From: Escherichia ruysiae
Lineage (GTDB): Bacteria; Pseudomonadota; Gammaproteobacteria; Enterobacterales; Enterobacteriaceae
DNA: 64,000 nt
NCBI RefSeq assembly: GCF_031323975.1
Contig: NZ_JAVIWS010000001.1
Location: 1,674,001 to 1,738,000 of the forward strand
Reading direction: 5' to 3'
The notes beneath the pieces are model-generated. The model had not been told where the DNA came from and made no database searches. It worked only from the letters and a program-made list of their open reading frames with translations. Position numbers and translations under genes: made by a program. Every line of letters starts with the position of its first letter. The first letter of the stretch is position 1. This document shows, in pieces, positions 43,708 through 53,192 of this stretch.

Positions 43708-44343
43708 CTAACTGAACAAGGCTTGTGCATGGGCAATACCATCTCTCGCCAGCTGTAGGGCGATAAACCACATTACGCCACCAACAATAATGTTAATAAT
43801 ACGCTGCGCTTTGGCGGTACGCAGACGCGGTGCCAACCAGGCTGCGAGAAGAGCCAGACCAAAGAACCACAAGAAAGAGGCGCTAATCGTCCCAAGCGCA
43901 AACCAGCGTTTTGGTTCAACATCGAGCTGCCCGCCGAGGCTCCCCAATACCACAAAGGTATCCAGATAAACATGGGGATTCAGCCAGGTCACTGCCAGCA
44001 TGGTGGCAATAATTTTCCAGCGTCCCTGTTTCATGACTTCAGCACTAACCAGCTCAATATTACTGCTCATCGCCGTTTTAAAAGCGCCAAAACCATACCA
44101 CAGCAAGAAGGCAACGCCGCCCCAGGTGACCAGCGCCAGCAACCACGGTGACTGCATCAGTAACGCGCTACCGCCAAAAATCCCGGCGCAAATCAGAACC
44201 AAATCGCTGATTGCACAAAGTAAGGCAATCATAATGTGGTACTGGCGGCGAATACCCTGATTCATCACAAAAGCATTTTGTGGACCGAGCGGCAGGATCA
44301 TAGCCGCCCCAAGCGCAAGACCTTGAAAGTAATAAGAAAACAC
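43708..44343 (-). CDS. argO: arginine exporter ArgO
   Basis: LysE-family inner-membrane exporter of arginine (and canavanine), 211 residues with about six hydrophobic segments. The family start is visible: [29 protein letters not shown]. The start codon is GTG. Transcription is activated by ArgP with arginine; argP is in this window. The gene stands alone between yggE and mscS. Confidence 0.95.
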   Translation of the reverse strand: MFSYYFQGLALGAAMILPLGPQNAFVMNQGIRRQYHIMIALLCAISDLVLICAGIFGGSALLMQSPWLLALVTWGGVAFLLWYGFGAFKTAMSSNIELVSAEVMKQGRWKIIATMLAVTWLNPHVYLDTFVVLGSLGGQLDVEPKRWFALGTISASFLWFFGLALLAAWLAPRLRTAKAQRIINIIVGGVMWFIALQLARDGIAHAQALFS

Positions 44344-44447
44344 GTTGGATATTCCGAATTAAGTATCTGATGCAGAGACTATAGCGCGGGAATGTTATTA
44401 GTGGAAATTGATATTATTAATTGGCAATCAGAATAACTAATAAGAGA

Positions 44448-44472
44448 GAGGCCAGATAAATTATCTGGCCTC
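44448..44472 (-). terminator. terminator of mscS
   Basis: Perfect 12-base stem GAGGCCAGATAA ... TTATCTGGCCTC around one base, at the mscS 3' end. The minus strand continues TCTCTTATTAG, so a T-rich tail is present but weak. Confidence 0.75.
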
Positions 44473-44480
44473 AGCGTTGA

Positions 44481-45341
<861 letters not shown>

Positions 45342-45483
45342 TCAATATTCCTTTTTAACTGACTCAAAATGGAGAAATACACTCCGCTGCCTTATGACGG
45401 GCAGTCTGACAAGGGTAAACAATAAAGCATAATTTTGCCAAATAGATCACAGATTTCTCCTGTCCATCACCTTGCTTTTGGCG

Positions 45484-45510
45484 AAAAAAAAGACCCGCAG
45501 AGCGGGTCTT
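45484..45510 (-). terminator. terminator of epd-pgk-fbaA
   Basis: Stem AAGACCCGC ... GCGGGTCTT with a short loop, followed on the minus strand by a run of seven T. Just after the fbaA stop. Confidence 0.93.
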
Positions 45511-45532
45511 GAGATAAGCAGAAAGGAATATC

Positions 45533-46612
45533 TTACAGAACGTCGATCGCGTTCAGTTCCTTGAATGCTTTTTCCAGACGAGCGATCATCGAAGTCTGAC
45601 CGGCACGCAGCCATACGCGCGGATCGTAGTATTTCTTGTTCGGCTGATCTTCGCCTTTCGGGTTGCCCAGCTGACCCTGCAGGTAAGCTTCGTTTTCTTT
45701 GTAGTAGTTCAGAACACCTTCCCAGGTTGCCCATTGGGTATCGGTATCGATGTTCATTTTCACTACGCCGTAGCTTACGGAGTCTTTGATTTCCTGAGCA
45801 GTAGAACCGGAACCGCCGTGGAATACGAAGTTCAGGCTGTTGTGCGGCAGGTTGTGTTTCTTAGAAACATATTCCTGAGAGTCGCGCAGGATAGTCGGAG
45901 TCAGAACCACGTTACCCGGCTTGTAAACGCCGTGTACGTTACCAAAGGACGCTGCGATGGTGAAACGCGGGCTGATTTTGCTCAGCTCGGTGTATGCGTA
46001 ATCAACGTCTTCTGGCTGGGTGTACAGTGCAGAAGCGTCCATGTGGCTGTTGTCCACGCCATCTTCTTCACCACCGGTGCAACCCAGTTCGATTTCCAGA
46101 GTCATGCCGATTTTGGACATGCGCTCCAGGTATTTAGAGCAGATTTCGATGTTCTCTTGCAGAGATTCTTCAGACAGGTCGATCATGTGGGAAGAGAACA
46201 GCGGCTTGCCGGTAGCAGCGAAGTGTTTTTCACCCGCGTCCAGCAGACCGTCGATCCACGGCAGCAGTTTCTTCGCGCAGTGGTCGGTATGCAGAATAAC
46301 CGGAACACCATAATGTTCAGCCATCTGGTGAACGTGATGCGCACCAGAGATCGCGCCCAGGATAGCAGCACCCTGCGGAACGTCAGATTTCACGCCTTTA
46401 CCAGCGATAAAGGAAGCACCACCGTTGGAGAACTGAACGATAACCGGCGCTTTAACTTTAGCAGCGGTTTCCAGTACGGCGTTGATGGAGTCAGTACCGA
46501 CGCAGTTTACTGCTGGCAGTGCGAAGTTGTTTTCTTTTGCTACCTGGAAAACTTTCTGTACGTCATCACCAGTGATTACGCCAGGTTTTACGAAATCAAA
46601 AATCTTAGACAT
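45533..46612 (-). CDS. fbaA: fructose-bisphosphate aldolase, class II
   Basis: Zinc-dependent glycolytic and gluconeogenic aldolase, 359 residues. Metal ligands are in LHTDHCAKK (residues 108-111), GNVHGVYKPGN and FVFHGGSGST; the catalytic Asp is the one in TDHC. Codon usage is strongly biased as in highly expressed genes. The start at 46612 is preceded by GACAAGAG; a 28-codon upstream extension would run into the ERIC element and is rejected. Last gene of epd-pgk-fbaA. Confidence 0.98.
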   Translation of the reverse strand: MSKIFDFVKPGVITGDDVQKVFQVAKENNFALPAVNCVGTDSINAVLETAAKVKAPVIVQFSNGGASFIAGKGVKSDVPQGAAILGAISGAHHVHQMAEHYGVPVILHTDHCAKKLLPWIDGLLDAGEKHFAATGKPLFSSHMIDLSEESLQENIEICSKYLERMSKIGMTLEIELGCTGGEEDGVDNSHMDASALYTQPEDVDYAYTELSKISPRFTIAASFGNVHGVYKPGNVVLTPTILRDSQEYVSKKHNLPHNSLNFVFHGGSGSTAQEIKDSVSYGVVKMNIDTDTQWATWEGVLNYYKENEAYLQGQLGNPKGEDQPNKKYYDPRVWLRAGQTSMIARLEKAFKELNAIDVL

Positions 46613-46638
46613 GTCTCTTGTCCTGTATCGTCGGGCCT

Positions 46639-46764
46639 TATACTCGTCATACTTCAAGTTGCATGTGCTGCGTCTGCGTTCGCTCACCCCAGTCACTTAC
46701 TTATGTAAGCTCCTGGGGATTCACTCTCTTGTCGCCTTCCTGCAACTCGAATTATTTAGAGTAT
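46639..46764. repeat. ERIC element between pgk and fbaA
   Basis: A full-length enterobacterial repetitive intergenic consensus of 126 bases. It contains CGCTCACCCCAGTCACTTAC and ATGTAAGCTCCTGGGGATTC, the two halves of the central palindrome, and is bounded by TATACTC and GAGTAT. It is transcribed as part of the operon mRNA, where it should fold into a long hairpin and may serve as an RNA processing point. Confidence 0.95.
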
Positions 46765-46798
46765 GAAAAAATGCGTGCTCTAAAAGCGCGCTGAAACA

Positions 46799-46818
46799 AG
46801 GGCAGGTTTCCCTGCCCT
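46799..46818 (-). terminator. hairpin after pgk
   Basis: Perfect 8-base stem AGGGCAGG ... CCTGCCCT after the pgk stop. The following minus-strand bases are TGTTTCAG, so it is a weak terminator at best and likely lets transcription read into fbaA. Confidence 0.6.
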
Positions 46819-46826
46819 GTGATTTT

Positions 46827-47990
46827 TTACTTCTTAGCGCGCTCTTCGAGCATCGCTACTGCAGGCAGTACTTTACCTTCCACGAATTCGAGGAATGCGC
46901 CGCCGCCAGTGGAGATGTAGGAGATTTTGTCAGCGATGCCGAACAGGTCGATTGCTGCCAGAGTGTCGCCGCCACCAGCAATGGAGAACGCTTCGCTGTC
47001 TGCGATAGCGTTAGCCACGATTTCAGTACCTTTGCGGAAGTTCGGGAATTCGAACACGCCAACCGGGCCGTTCCAAAGAATGGTTTTCGCATTCTTCAGG
47101 ATTTCAGCCAGTTCTTGCGCAGAAGCGTCGCCGATATCCAGGATCTGCTCGTCAGCTTTCACGTCGTTAACAGATTTCAGAGTAGCTGGAGCAGTTTCAG
47201 AGAACTCAGTTGCTACGCGAACATCAGACGGAACCGGGATGTTGCAGGTGGTCAGCAGACGTTTAGCTTCGTCAACCAGGTCAGCTTCATACAGGGATTT
47301 ACCCACATCGTGGCCTTGTGCCGCGATAAAGGTGTTAGCGATACCACCACCAACGATCAGCTGGTCAGCGATTTTAGACAGGGAGTCCAGAACGGTCAGT
47401 TTGGTAGAAACTTTGGAACCACCAACGATAGCCACCATCGGGCGAGCTGGTTCTTTCAGTGCTTTACCCAGCGCGTCCAATTCAGCCGCCAGCAGCGGAC
47501 CTGCGCACGCAACGTCAGCGAATTTACCGATACCGTGAGTAGAAGCTTGCGCGCGGTGAGCAGTACCGAATGCGTCCATTACGAATACGTCGCACAGTGC
47601 AGCGTATTTTTTGGACAGGGTTTCGTCGTCTTTCTTCTCGCCTTTGTTGAAGCGAACGTTTTCCAGAACAACCAGTTCACCTTCAGCAACATCAACGCCG
47701 TCGAGGTAATCTTTAACCAGACGAACCGGGTTAGACAGTTTGTCTTTCAGGTAGTTAACAACCGGCAGCAGAGAGAATTCTTCGTTGTACTCGCCTTCGG
47801 TAGGACGACCCAGGTGGGAAGTTACCATCACTTTAGCGCCTTGTTTCAGAGCCAGTTCGATGGTCGGCAGAGAAGCACGGATACGTGCGTCGCTGGTTAC
47901 TTTCCCGTCTTTTACTGGTACGTTCAGATCCGCACGGATAAATACACGTTTCCCAGCAAGATCCAGATCGGTCATCTTAATTACAGACAT
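46827..47990 (-). CDS. pgk: phosphoglycerate kinase
   Basis: Transfers phosphate from 1,3-bisphosphoglycerate to ADP. The 387 residues start [15 protein letters not shown], with the family motifs [36 protein letters not shown] and the C-terminal [12 protein letters not shown] and [10 protein letters not shown]. The ATG at 47990 follows AGAGGATTCACC; the upstream 21-codon extension is not used. Coupled with epd upstream (49 bases) and fbaA downstream. Confidence 0.98.
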
Positions 47991-48039
47991 GGTGAATCCT
48001 CTCGTTGATTCTAAAAGTTTTGCAGACGCTGCTTGCGTC

Positions 48040-49059
48040 TTACCTGAAAGCAACAGTAGCCATAACTAACGTCGTGTCGAGCATTCGGTTAGCAAAGCCC
48101 CATTCGTTATCGCACCAGACCAACGTTTTGATCAGGTGTGCACCACTGACCCGGGTTTGGGTGCCATCGACAATGGCACTGTGCGGATCGTGGTTAAAAT
48201 CTACAGAGACCAACGGCAATTCCGTATAGTCAACTATACCATGAAATGCACCTTGTGCTGCTTTTTGCAGCAACAGGTTGACTTCATTGGCTTTTACAGG
48301 TTTCTTCACCGTCACGCTTAAATCGATTGCCGTCACATTTATGGTTGGCACACGTACCGCAATCGCTTCAAAGCGATCGTTAAATTGCGGAAAAAATCGT
48401 GTGATACCGGCGGCCAGTTTAGTATCGACCGGAATGATCGACTGGCTGGCTGCCCGGGTGCGACGCAGGTCAGGATGGTATGCATCAATAACCTGTTGAT
48501 CGTGCATGGCGGAGTGAATTGTGGTCACAGTGCCGGACTCAATACCGTACGCATCATCTAACAATTTGATGACGGGAATTATGCAATTCGTGGTACAGGA
48601 AGCGTTAGAAACGATGCGGTGTTCCGCACGAAGTTGATCCTGATTGACGCCGTAAACAACGGTCGCGTCGAGATCGTTACTGCCAGGATGTGAAAAGAGC
48701 ACTTTTTTAGCCCCGGCGGCAATGTGCGCTTCGCCATGCTCGCGGGAGCCATATACGCCGGTGCAGTCGAGGACTACATCAACGCCAAGTTCACGCCAGG
48801 GGAGCGATTGCAGTGAACGTTCATGCAATACGCGGATGGCGTCATCACCAACAAAAAGTTGATCGCGTTCCTGACGTACTTCCCATGCAAAACGGCCATG
48901 ACTGGTGTCATATTTCAACAAATGCGCCATGCCCGCAGCATCCGCCAGTTCGTTGATTGCCACCACGGTAATTTCCGCCCGGCGTCCGGATTCATACAAA
49001 GCACGAACCACATTACGCCCGATGCGACCGAAGCCATTTATCGCTACGCGTACGGTCAT
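48040..49059 (-). CDS. epd: D-erythrose-4-phosphate dehydrogenase Epd
   Basis: Oxidises erythrose 4-phosphate to 4-phosphoerythronate, the entry to pyridoxal phosphate synthesis; a GAPDH-family enzyme (once gapB). The 339 residues have [19 protein letters not shown] at the N-terminus and the active-site cysteine in [12 protein letters not shown]. The start follows GCAGGAGATCT. First gene of epd-pgk-fbaA; erythrose 4-phosphate comes from transketolase (tktA, this window). Confidence 0.97.
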
Positions 49060-49181
49060 AGATCTCCTGCAAGGTTTTCCCTGAGCAAATTTGCCAGACA
49101 GAGTAATCCAGCAAATCGTCCGGGGAAACCTTACCTGTCGCAAACTGCGACTGATTGGTTAATTGTCGAACATTTAATCGA

Positions 49182-49195
49182 CTGAAACGCTTCAG
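49182..49195. promoter_or_regulatory. Cra (FruR) operator upstream of epd
   Basis: CTGAAACGCTTCAG is a perfect 5+5 inverted repeat and matches the Cra consensus GCTGAAACGNTTCAGC. Cra control of the epd-pgk operon is known in E. coli, so this is probably functional. Confidence 0.8.
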
Positions 49196-49286
49196 CTAGG
49201 ATAAGCGAAACGTGGAATAAAAGGAATGATTGTCCAGTCAAAGAAGACAATTATCTGACTTACGTCACGTTTTCAGCCCCGCCCCT

Positions 49287-49302
49287 GTGGAATTTATTCC
49301 AC
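49287..49302. other. perfect palindrome of unknown function upstream of the ECF module
   Basis: GTGGAAT-TT-ATTCCAC, a 7-base perfect inverted repeat with a 2-base gap. It lies 129 bases before the PPC gene start, and 228 bases from epd. It could be a dimeric repressor site for either transcript; the regulator is not known. Confidence 0.45.
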
Positions 49303-49430
49303 TTTGCAGAATCACGAATAAGCGTAGCAAAATCTTTTCGTTGTGCCGTCACAAACCCTGACTTATATCAGAATATGACTGATGCAGCGTCGATATTATC
49401 CGCAATACGTCCGAGTTTCGGAGTACTCCA

Positions 49431-49862
49431 ATGATGACATTGCCCTACCCATATTCTTCCTCCGCACGCTTTTACGCGCTGCGCCTGCTCCCCGGGCAGG
49501 AAGTTCTCTCCCAATTGCGCGTCTTCGCGCAGCAACAACAACTCCACGCCGCGTGGATTGCAGGTTGTACCGGCAGTCTGACTGATGTCGCTTTGCGCTA
49601 TGCCGGGCAAGAAAACACCACCCTTCTAAGCGGTAAGTTTGAAGTCATCGCACTGAACGGCACGCTGGAACAGAGTGGTGAGCATCTTCATCTCTGCGTT
49701 TCCGATCCACACGGCGCGATGCTTGGCGGTCATATGATGCCCGGCTGTACCGTGCGCACCACGCTTGAACTGGTGATCGGCTGCCTTGAGGAACTGGCGT
49801 TTAGCCGCCAGTCTTGCGCGCTTTCTGGTTACGACGAGTTGCATATTTCCCCCGTTAAATAA
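49431..49862 (+). CDS. PPC (DUF296) domain protein, first gene of the ECF module
   Basis: A 143-residue single-domain protein of the PPC/DUF296 type, found alone in bacteria and fused to AT-hooks in plants. The hallmark pattern is present: LRLLPGQEVLSQL at the N-terminus, AGCTGSLTDVALR, the metal-site histidines in GEHLHLCVSDPHGAMLGGHM and the C-terminal EELAFSR. It starts MM after CGGAGTACTCCA. It is 22 bases before the ECF S gene, so it probably belongs to the transport operon. I do not know its role; bacterial PPC proteins bind metal and may bind small ligands. Confidence 0.82.
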   Translation: MMTLPYPYSSSARFYALRLLPGQEVLSQLRVFAQQQQLHAAWIAGCTGSLTDVALRYAGQENTTLLSGKFEVIALNGTLEQSGEHLHLCVSDPHGAMLGGHMMPGCTVRTTLELVIGCLEELAFSRQSCALSGYDELHISPVK

Positions 49863-49884
49863 CTACTTTCAGAGAGGTTTTCTT

Positions 49885-50463
49885 ATGGCGCGTCGCCGCT
49901 TTTCCAGTCAGGCACTGGTGTTGATCGTTATCTCTATCGCCATCAATATGATCGGCGGGCAACTGGCCAGCATGGTCAAATTACCTATATTTCTCGACTC
50001 CATCGGCACACTTATTAGCGCGGTACTGCTTGGTCCGGTGATCGGGATGCTGACCGGCTTACTGACCAATTTACTCTGGGGATTGCTGACCGACCCGATC
50101 GCCGCCGCATTTGCGCCCGTCGCGATGGTCATCGGCCTGGTCGCCGGTTGGCTGGCGCGAGCGGGTTGGTTTCGCACCCTGCCGAAAGTCGTTGTCAGCG
50201 GCGTGATTATTACGCTTGCGGTCACTGTCGTTGCTGTACCGTTACGTACTGCTCTGTTCGGCGGTGTCACCGGTAGCGGAGCCGATTTGTTCGTTGCCTG
50301 GATGCACTCTATGGGGCAAAACCTGGTGGAGTCGGTGGCGATTACGGTGATAGGCGCAAACCTGGTCGATAAAATTCTTACAGCGGTGATTGTCTGGCTT
50401 TTACTGCGCCAGCTGCCGATTCGCACCACGCGTCATTTTCCGGCAATGGCTGCCGTGCGCTAA
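49885..50463 (+). CDS. ECF transporter substrate-binding (S) membrane subunit, substrate unknown
   Basis: A 192-residue membrane protein with about six hydrophobic segments. It begins ARRRFSSQALVLIVISIAIN and contains FLDSIGTLISAVLLGPVIG and GLLTNLLWGLLTDPIAA, a pattern typical of ECF S components where the first helices contact the T subunit. The substrate cannot be read from sequence; it is not obviously a BioY or RibU. The ATG at 49885 follows AGAGAGGTTTTCTT; the frame extends upstream into the PPC gene but without a start. It ends where ecfT begins. Confidence 0.82.
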   Translation: MARRRFSSQALVLIVISIAINMIGGQLASMVKLPIFLDSIGTLISAVLLGPVIGMLTGLLTNLLWGLLTDPIAAAFAPVAMVIGLVAGWLARAGWFRTLPKVVVSGVIITLAVTVVAVPLRTALFGGVTGSGADLFVAWMHSMGQNLVESVAITVIGANLVDKILTAVIVWLLLRQLPIRTTRHFPAMAAVR

Positions 50464-51171
50464 ATGCATCCGTTTACCTCATTAACGCTGTGGGCGCTGG
50501 CAGCCTGCACCACGCTAATCCTGCCCGCGCAGACCATTTTGCCAGTCTATAGCGCGGCGACCTTTCTCTGCCTTATTGCGTTAAAGGCCACGCGGCGGCG
50601 AGCAAAATATGTCGCCTGGCTGATGTTTTCGCTGGGGGGCGGCCTGTGGCTGGTGCACGGTGGCTGGCTGACAGAATGGATAAGCGGAACACCGCGCAAC
50701 CCAGAACGTTGGGCATTTGCTATTACGCTCTGGCTGCGCATTCTGGCGATTGTTTCCACTTCGCAGTTGTGGATGCAGTACGTCCCCGTGCAACGATTTA
50801 TCCGCGCTTTGTTTGCTTCTCGCCTGCCGCCGGGCGTCGCTTATCTGTTTGCCGGACCGCTGCTGGTCGTTGAGCAGTTAAAACGGCAATTAGCGATTAT
50901 TCATGAAGCACAGCGTGCGCGTGGCGTGCCGCTGGATGAAAGCTGGTATCAACGCTTATGTGCGATGCCGGCGTTAATCATACCATTAACCCATAATGCG
51001 CTTAACGATCTGGCGATCCGTGGTGCGGCGCTGGATATGCGGGCATTTCGCTTACATAACCGGCGCACTACGCTATGGGCACCACCTGACAGTAAATTAC
51101 AAAAAGTGGCTCGTTACACCATGATATTGCTGATGCTGGCAGAACCGGGAGTGTGGCTATGGTTACGTTAG
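50464..51171 (+). CDS. ECF transporter transmembrane (T) subunit
   Basis: A 235-residue membrane protein, the EcfT coupling subunit. Four or more hydrophobic segments are followed by the cytoplasmic coupling helices with two Ala-Arg-Gly-type motifs: HEAQRARGVPLDE and DLAIRGAALDMRAF. The start ATG directly abuts the S gene stop; its end overlaps the first ATPase gene by 13 bases. It forms the core that holds S and the two ATPases. Confidence 0.85.
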   Translation: MHPFTSLTLWALAACTTLILPAQTILPVYSAATFLCLIALKATRRRAKYVAWLMFSLGGGLWLVHGGWLTEWISGTPRNPERWAFAITLWLRILAIVSTSQLWMQYVPVQRFIRALFASRLPPGVAYLFAGPLLVVEQLKRQLAIIHEAQRARGVPLDESWYQRLCAMPALIIPLTHNALNDLAIRGAALDMRAFRLHNRRTTLWAPPDSKLQKVARYTMILLMLAEPGVWLWLR

Positions 51172-51836
51172 AACAGTTTCGCTATTGCCCGACGCACTCA
51201 ACGCACTCTCCATTCTGTTATGACTTTCACTATGACAACCCGGGGATGGTCGCCATCTTTGGAGACAACGGCAGCGGCAAAAGCACGCTGGCGCAACTGA
51301 TGGCGGGTTGGTATCCGGACTTCCTGCCGGGTGACATCGCTGGCACGGGAATGCTCCTCAATACGCCCATTGGGCAACTCTCGCTAAGCGAACAAGCCGC
51401 TACCATTCAACTCGTCCAGCAATCTCCCTATTTGCAGCTTTCCGGCTGTACCTTTAGCGTGGAAGAAGAGGTTGCCTTTGGGCCAGAAAATCTGTGTCTT
51501 GATGAAGCAAAGGTTATGGCGCGCATTGACGCTGCCCTGACCCTGACCGAGTGCCAGCCGTTGCGTCATCGCCATCCGGCAACACTCTCCGGTGGAGAAA
51601 CCCAACGCGTGGTTATCGCCTGTGCCATCGCTATGCAACCAAAACTATTAATTCTTGATGAAGCCTTTAGCCGCCTGACATCACAAGCCAGCGAAATTCT
51701 GTTGCAGCGTTTGCAGCACTGGGCGATGGAATGCGGTTCGCTGGTTATTCTGTTTGAACGTCATCCCACACCTTTTCTGAACTATTGCCAGCATTCCTGG
51801 CGGTTACATGACGGAGTACTCCAGCCATTATGTTAA
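51159..51836 (+). CDS. ECF transporter ATPase A1
   Basis: A 225-residue ABC ATPase. Walker A is GDNGSGKST, the Q loop is IQLVQQSPYLQL, the signature is LSGGETQR and Walker B LLILDEAF. The D loop (SRLTS) lacks the usual Leu-Asp and the DEP proline is Ala; the switch-His region reads LFERHPTPF, where the usual His is displaced or replaced by Arg. The start ATG at 51159 follows GGGAG; an in-frame GTG two codons earlier is too close to that site. It overlaps ecfT by 13 bases and A2 by 7. Confidence 0.85.
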   Translation: MVTLEQFRYCPTHSTHSPFCYDFHYDNPGMVAIFGDNGSGKSTLAQLMAGWYPDFLPGDIAGTGMLLNTPIGQLSLSEQAATIQLVQQSPYLQLSGCTFSVEEEVAFGPENLCLDEAKVMARIDAALTLTECQPLRHRHPATLSGGETQRVVIACAIAMQPKLLILDEAFSRLTSQASEILLQRLQHWAMECGSLVILFERHPTPFLNYCQHSWRLHDGVLQPLC

Positions 51837-52507
51837 CGTTAAATCAGGTGACTTATCGCTGGCCTGGCGCGGCAACAGATTGTCTTTGCAACATTTCGCT
51901 GCAACTTAAACAAGGTGAATGGCTGGCGCTGACCGGCGACAACGGCGCGGGAAAATCGACACTGTTACGCATCATGGCGGGTCTTCTTCCCCCATCTTCC
52001 GGTACAGTAATATTGCAACAACAGGCATTACATACGCTTAAGAACCGCCAGCGCGCGGCAAAAATTGGCGTACTGTTTCAGGAAGCGGAAAACCAGTTGT
52101 TTCATAGCACCGTCGCCGAAGAGGTCGCCTTTGGTCTGAAATTACAAAAATTCTCACCCGCAGACATCGCAAAACGCACCGAATACGCCCTGCAATGTTG
52201 TCAGTTAGCAGACGTTGCCAGCGCGCATCCGTTAGACCTGCATAGCGCACAGCGACGGATGGTCGCCGTCGCCAGTCTGGAAGCTCTCGCCCCGTCACTG
52301 TTGTTGCTGGATGAACCCAGTCGGGATTTTGACGAAAACTGGCTGGGCGTGTTTGAGTGCTGGCTGGAAAAATGCCGCCAACAAGGCGCGAGTGTCGTGG
52401 CAATCAGTCATGACGCCGCATTTACCCGGCGTCATTTTTCCCGTGTTATCCGTCTGGAAGACGGCACTGTGAAAGAGGTCAATCTGCCAGACGATATTCG
52501 CCGCTAG
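51830..52507 (+). CDS. ECF transporter ATPase A2, with degenerate signature motif
   Basis: A 225-residue ABC ATPase. Walker A is GDNGAGKST, the Q loop VLFQEAENQLF (ECF-type), Walker B LLLLDEPS, the D loop RDFDE and the switch His AISHDAAF, all normal. The signature, however, reads LHSAQRRMVAVASL in place of LSGGQ. The overlap pairing of A1 and A2 suggests a heterodimer. The last 29 bases overlap the 3' end of the convergent yggC, so both proteins share coding DNA there. Confidence 0.85.
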   Translation: MLTLNQVTYRWPGAATDCLCNISLQLKQGEWLALTGDNGAGKSTLLRIMAGLLPPSSGTVILQQQALHTLKNRQRAAKIGVLFQEAENQLFHSTVAEEVAFGLKLQKFSPADIAKRTEYALQCCQLADVASAHPLDLHSAQRRMVAVASLEALAPSLLLLDEPSRDFDENWLGVFECWLEKCRQQGASVVAISHDAAFTRRHFSRVIRLEDGTVKEVNLPDDIRR

Positions 52508-53192
52508 CCGTCATCATTAAGGTCAAATTTGCGGGCAGACTCTGTTCAAGCACCCGGCGAACATTTGGGCCGTCGGTACGTTCATAAAAGGCTTCAGCGT
52601 CTGCCAGCGATAACCCTCCCGCCAGCTTGCGCCCCACCAGCCGTTCCCGTAACGCAGCTGCGGGCGCGTTGATAAAGATCGAGAAATCACAAAATTGCGC
52701 AAGCATGCGCCATTTCTCGTCATCCAATAACAGCCAATTTCCTTCTACGATAATGATCGGTGCAGTAACGTGTAATGCATCTTCTATGGGATCATGCTTT
52801 TGTCGATCGTACTGCGGCCACGTACAATCCCCTTCCACTGCCCGGCGCAGATTTTCCGCCAGTTTCGCCACGTCGAACGTCTGCGGTGCGCCTTTATAAG
52901 AGCGAAGCTGATGCTCATCCAGCCAGATGTTGTAATGGTGAAAACCATCCATCGGGAGCGTCTGAATAGCGGGTAGTTCCGGGTCTTGTTGCGCGAGATA
53001 TTCCCAGAAGGTGGTTAGGGTAGATTTACCCGTCCCCGGCGGAGCGCAAAGAAATACCACCGCACGCCGCTGTGGATTTACCGTCTGTAAGGCCGCCAAC
53101 ATGCGCAGCAACGGTTTATGTACATTTTTTATCTCATCATCATGGTACTGCGCCTGTACCTTCAGCCCATTCACCGTTAATTCAATTTTCAC
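52479..53192 (-). CDS. yggC: YggC, P-loop kinase of the pantothenate/uridine kinase type
   Basis: A 237-residue protein with a P-loop CAPPGTGKST, then PMDGFHHYN and IVEGNWLLLDDEKWR, the pattern of the CoaA/uridine kinase-like family. It probably phosphorylates a small molecule; by neighbours a sugar or sugar-derived compound, but the substrate is not established. Its stop is inside the end of ecfA2 on the other strand, and its start overlaps the yggD stop by 4 bases. Last gene of the cmt-ygg cluster. Confidence 0.9.
   Translation of the reverse strand: MKIELTVNGLKVQAQYHDDEIKNVHKPLLRMLAALQTVNPQRRAVVFLCAPPGTGKSTLTTFWEYLAQQDPELPAIQTLPMDGFHHYNIWLDEHQLRSYKGAPQTFDVAKLAENLRRAVEGDCTWPQYDRQKHDPIEDALHVTAPIIIVEGNWLLLDDEKWRMLAQFCDFSIFINAPAAALRERLVGRKLAGGLSLADAEAFYERTDGPNVRRVLEQSLPANLTLMMTASGEYRLAD

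Larger units (their letters stand above)
49060..49430. promoter_or_regulatory. epd / PPC-gene divergent intergenic region
   Basis: A 371-base region with promoters for epd and for the ECF module in opposite directions. It holds a Cra-like operator (49182-49195) and a second perfect palindrome (49287-49302). No small gene or known riboswitch fold was recognised in the part that leads into the ECF module. Confidence 0.6.
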
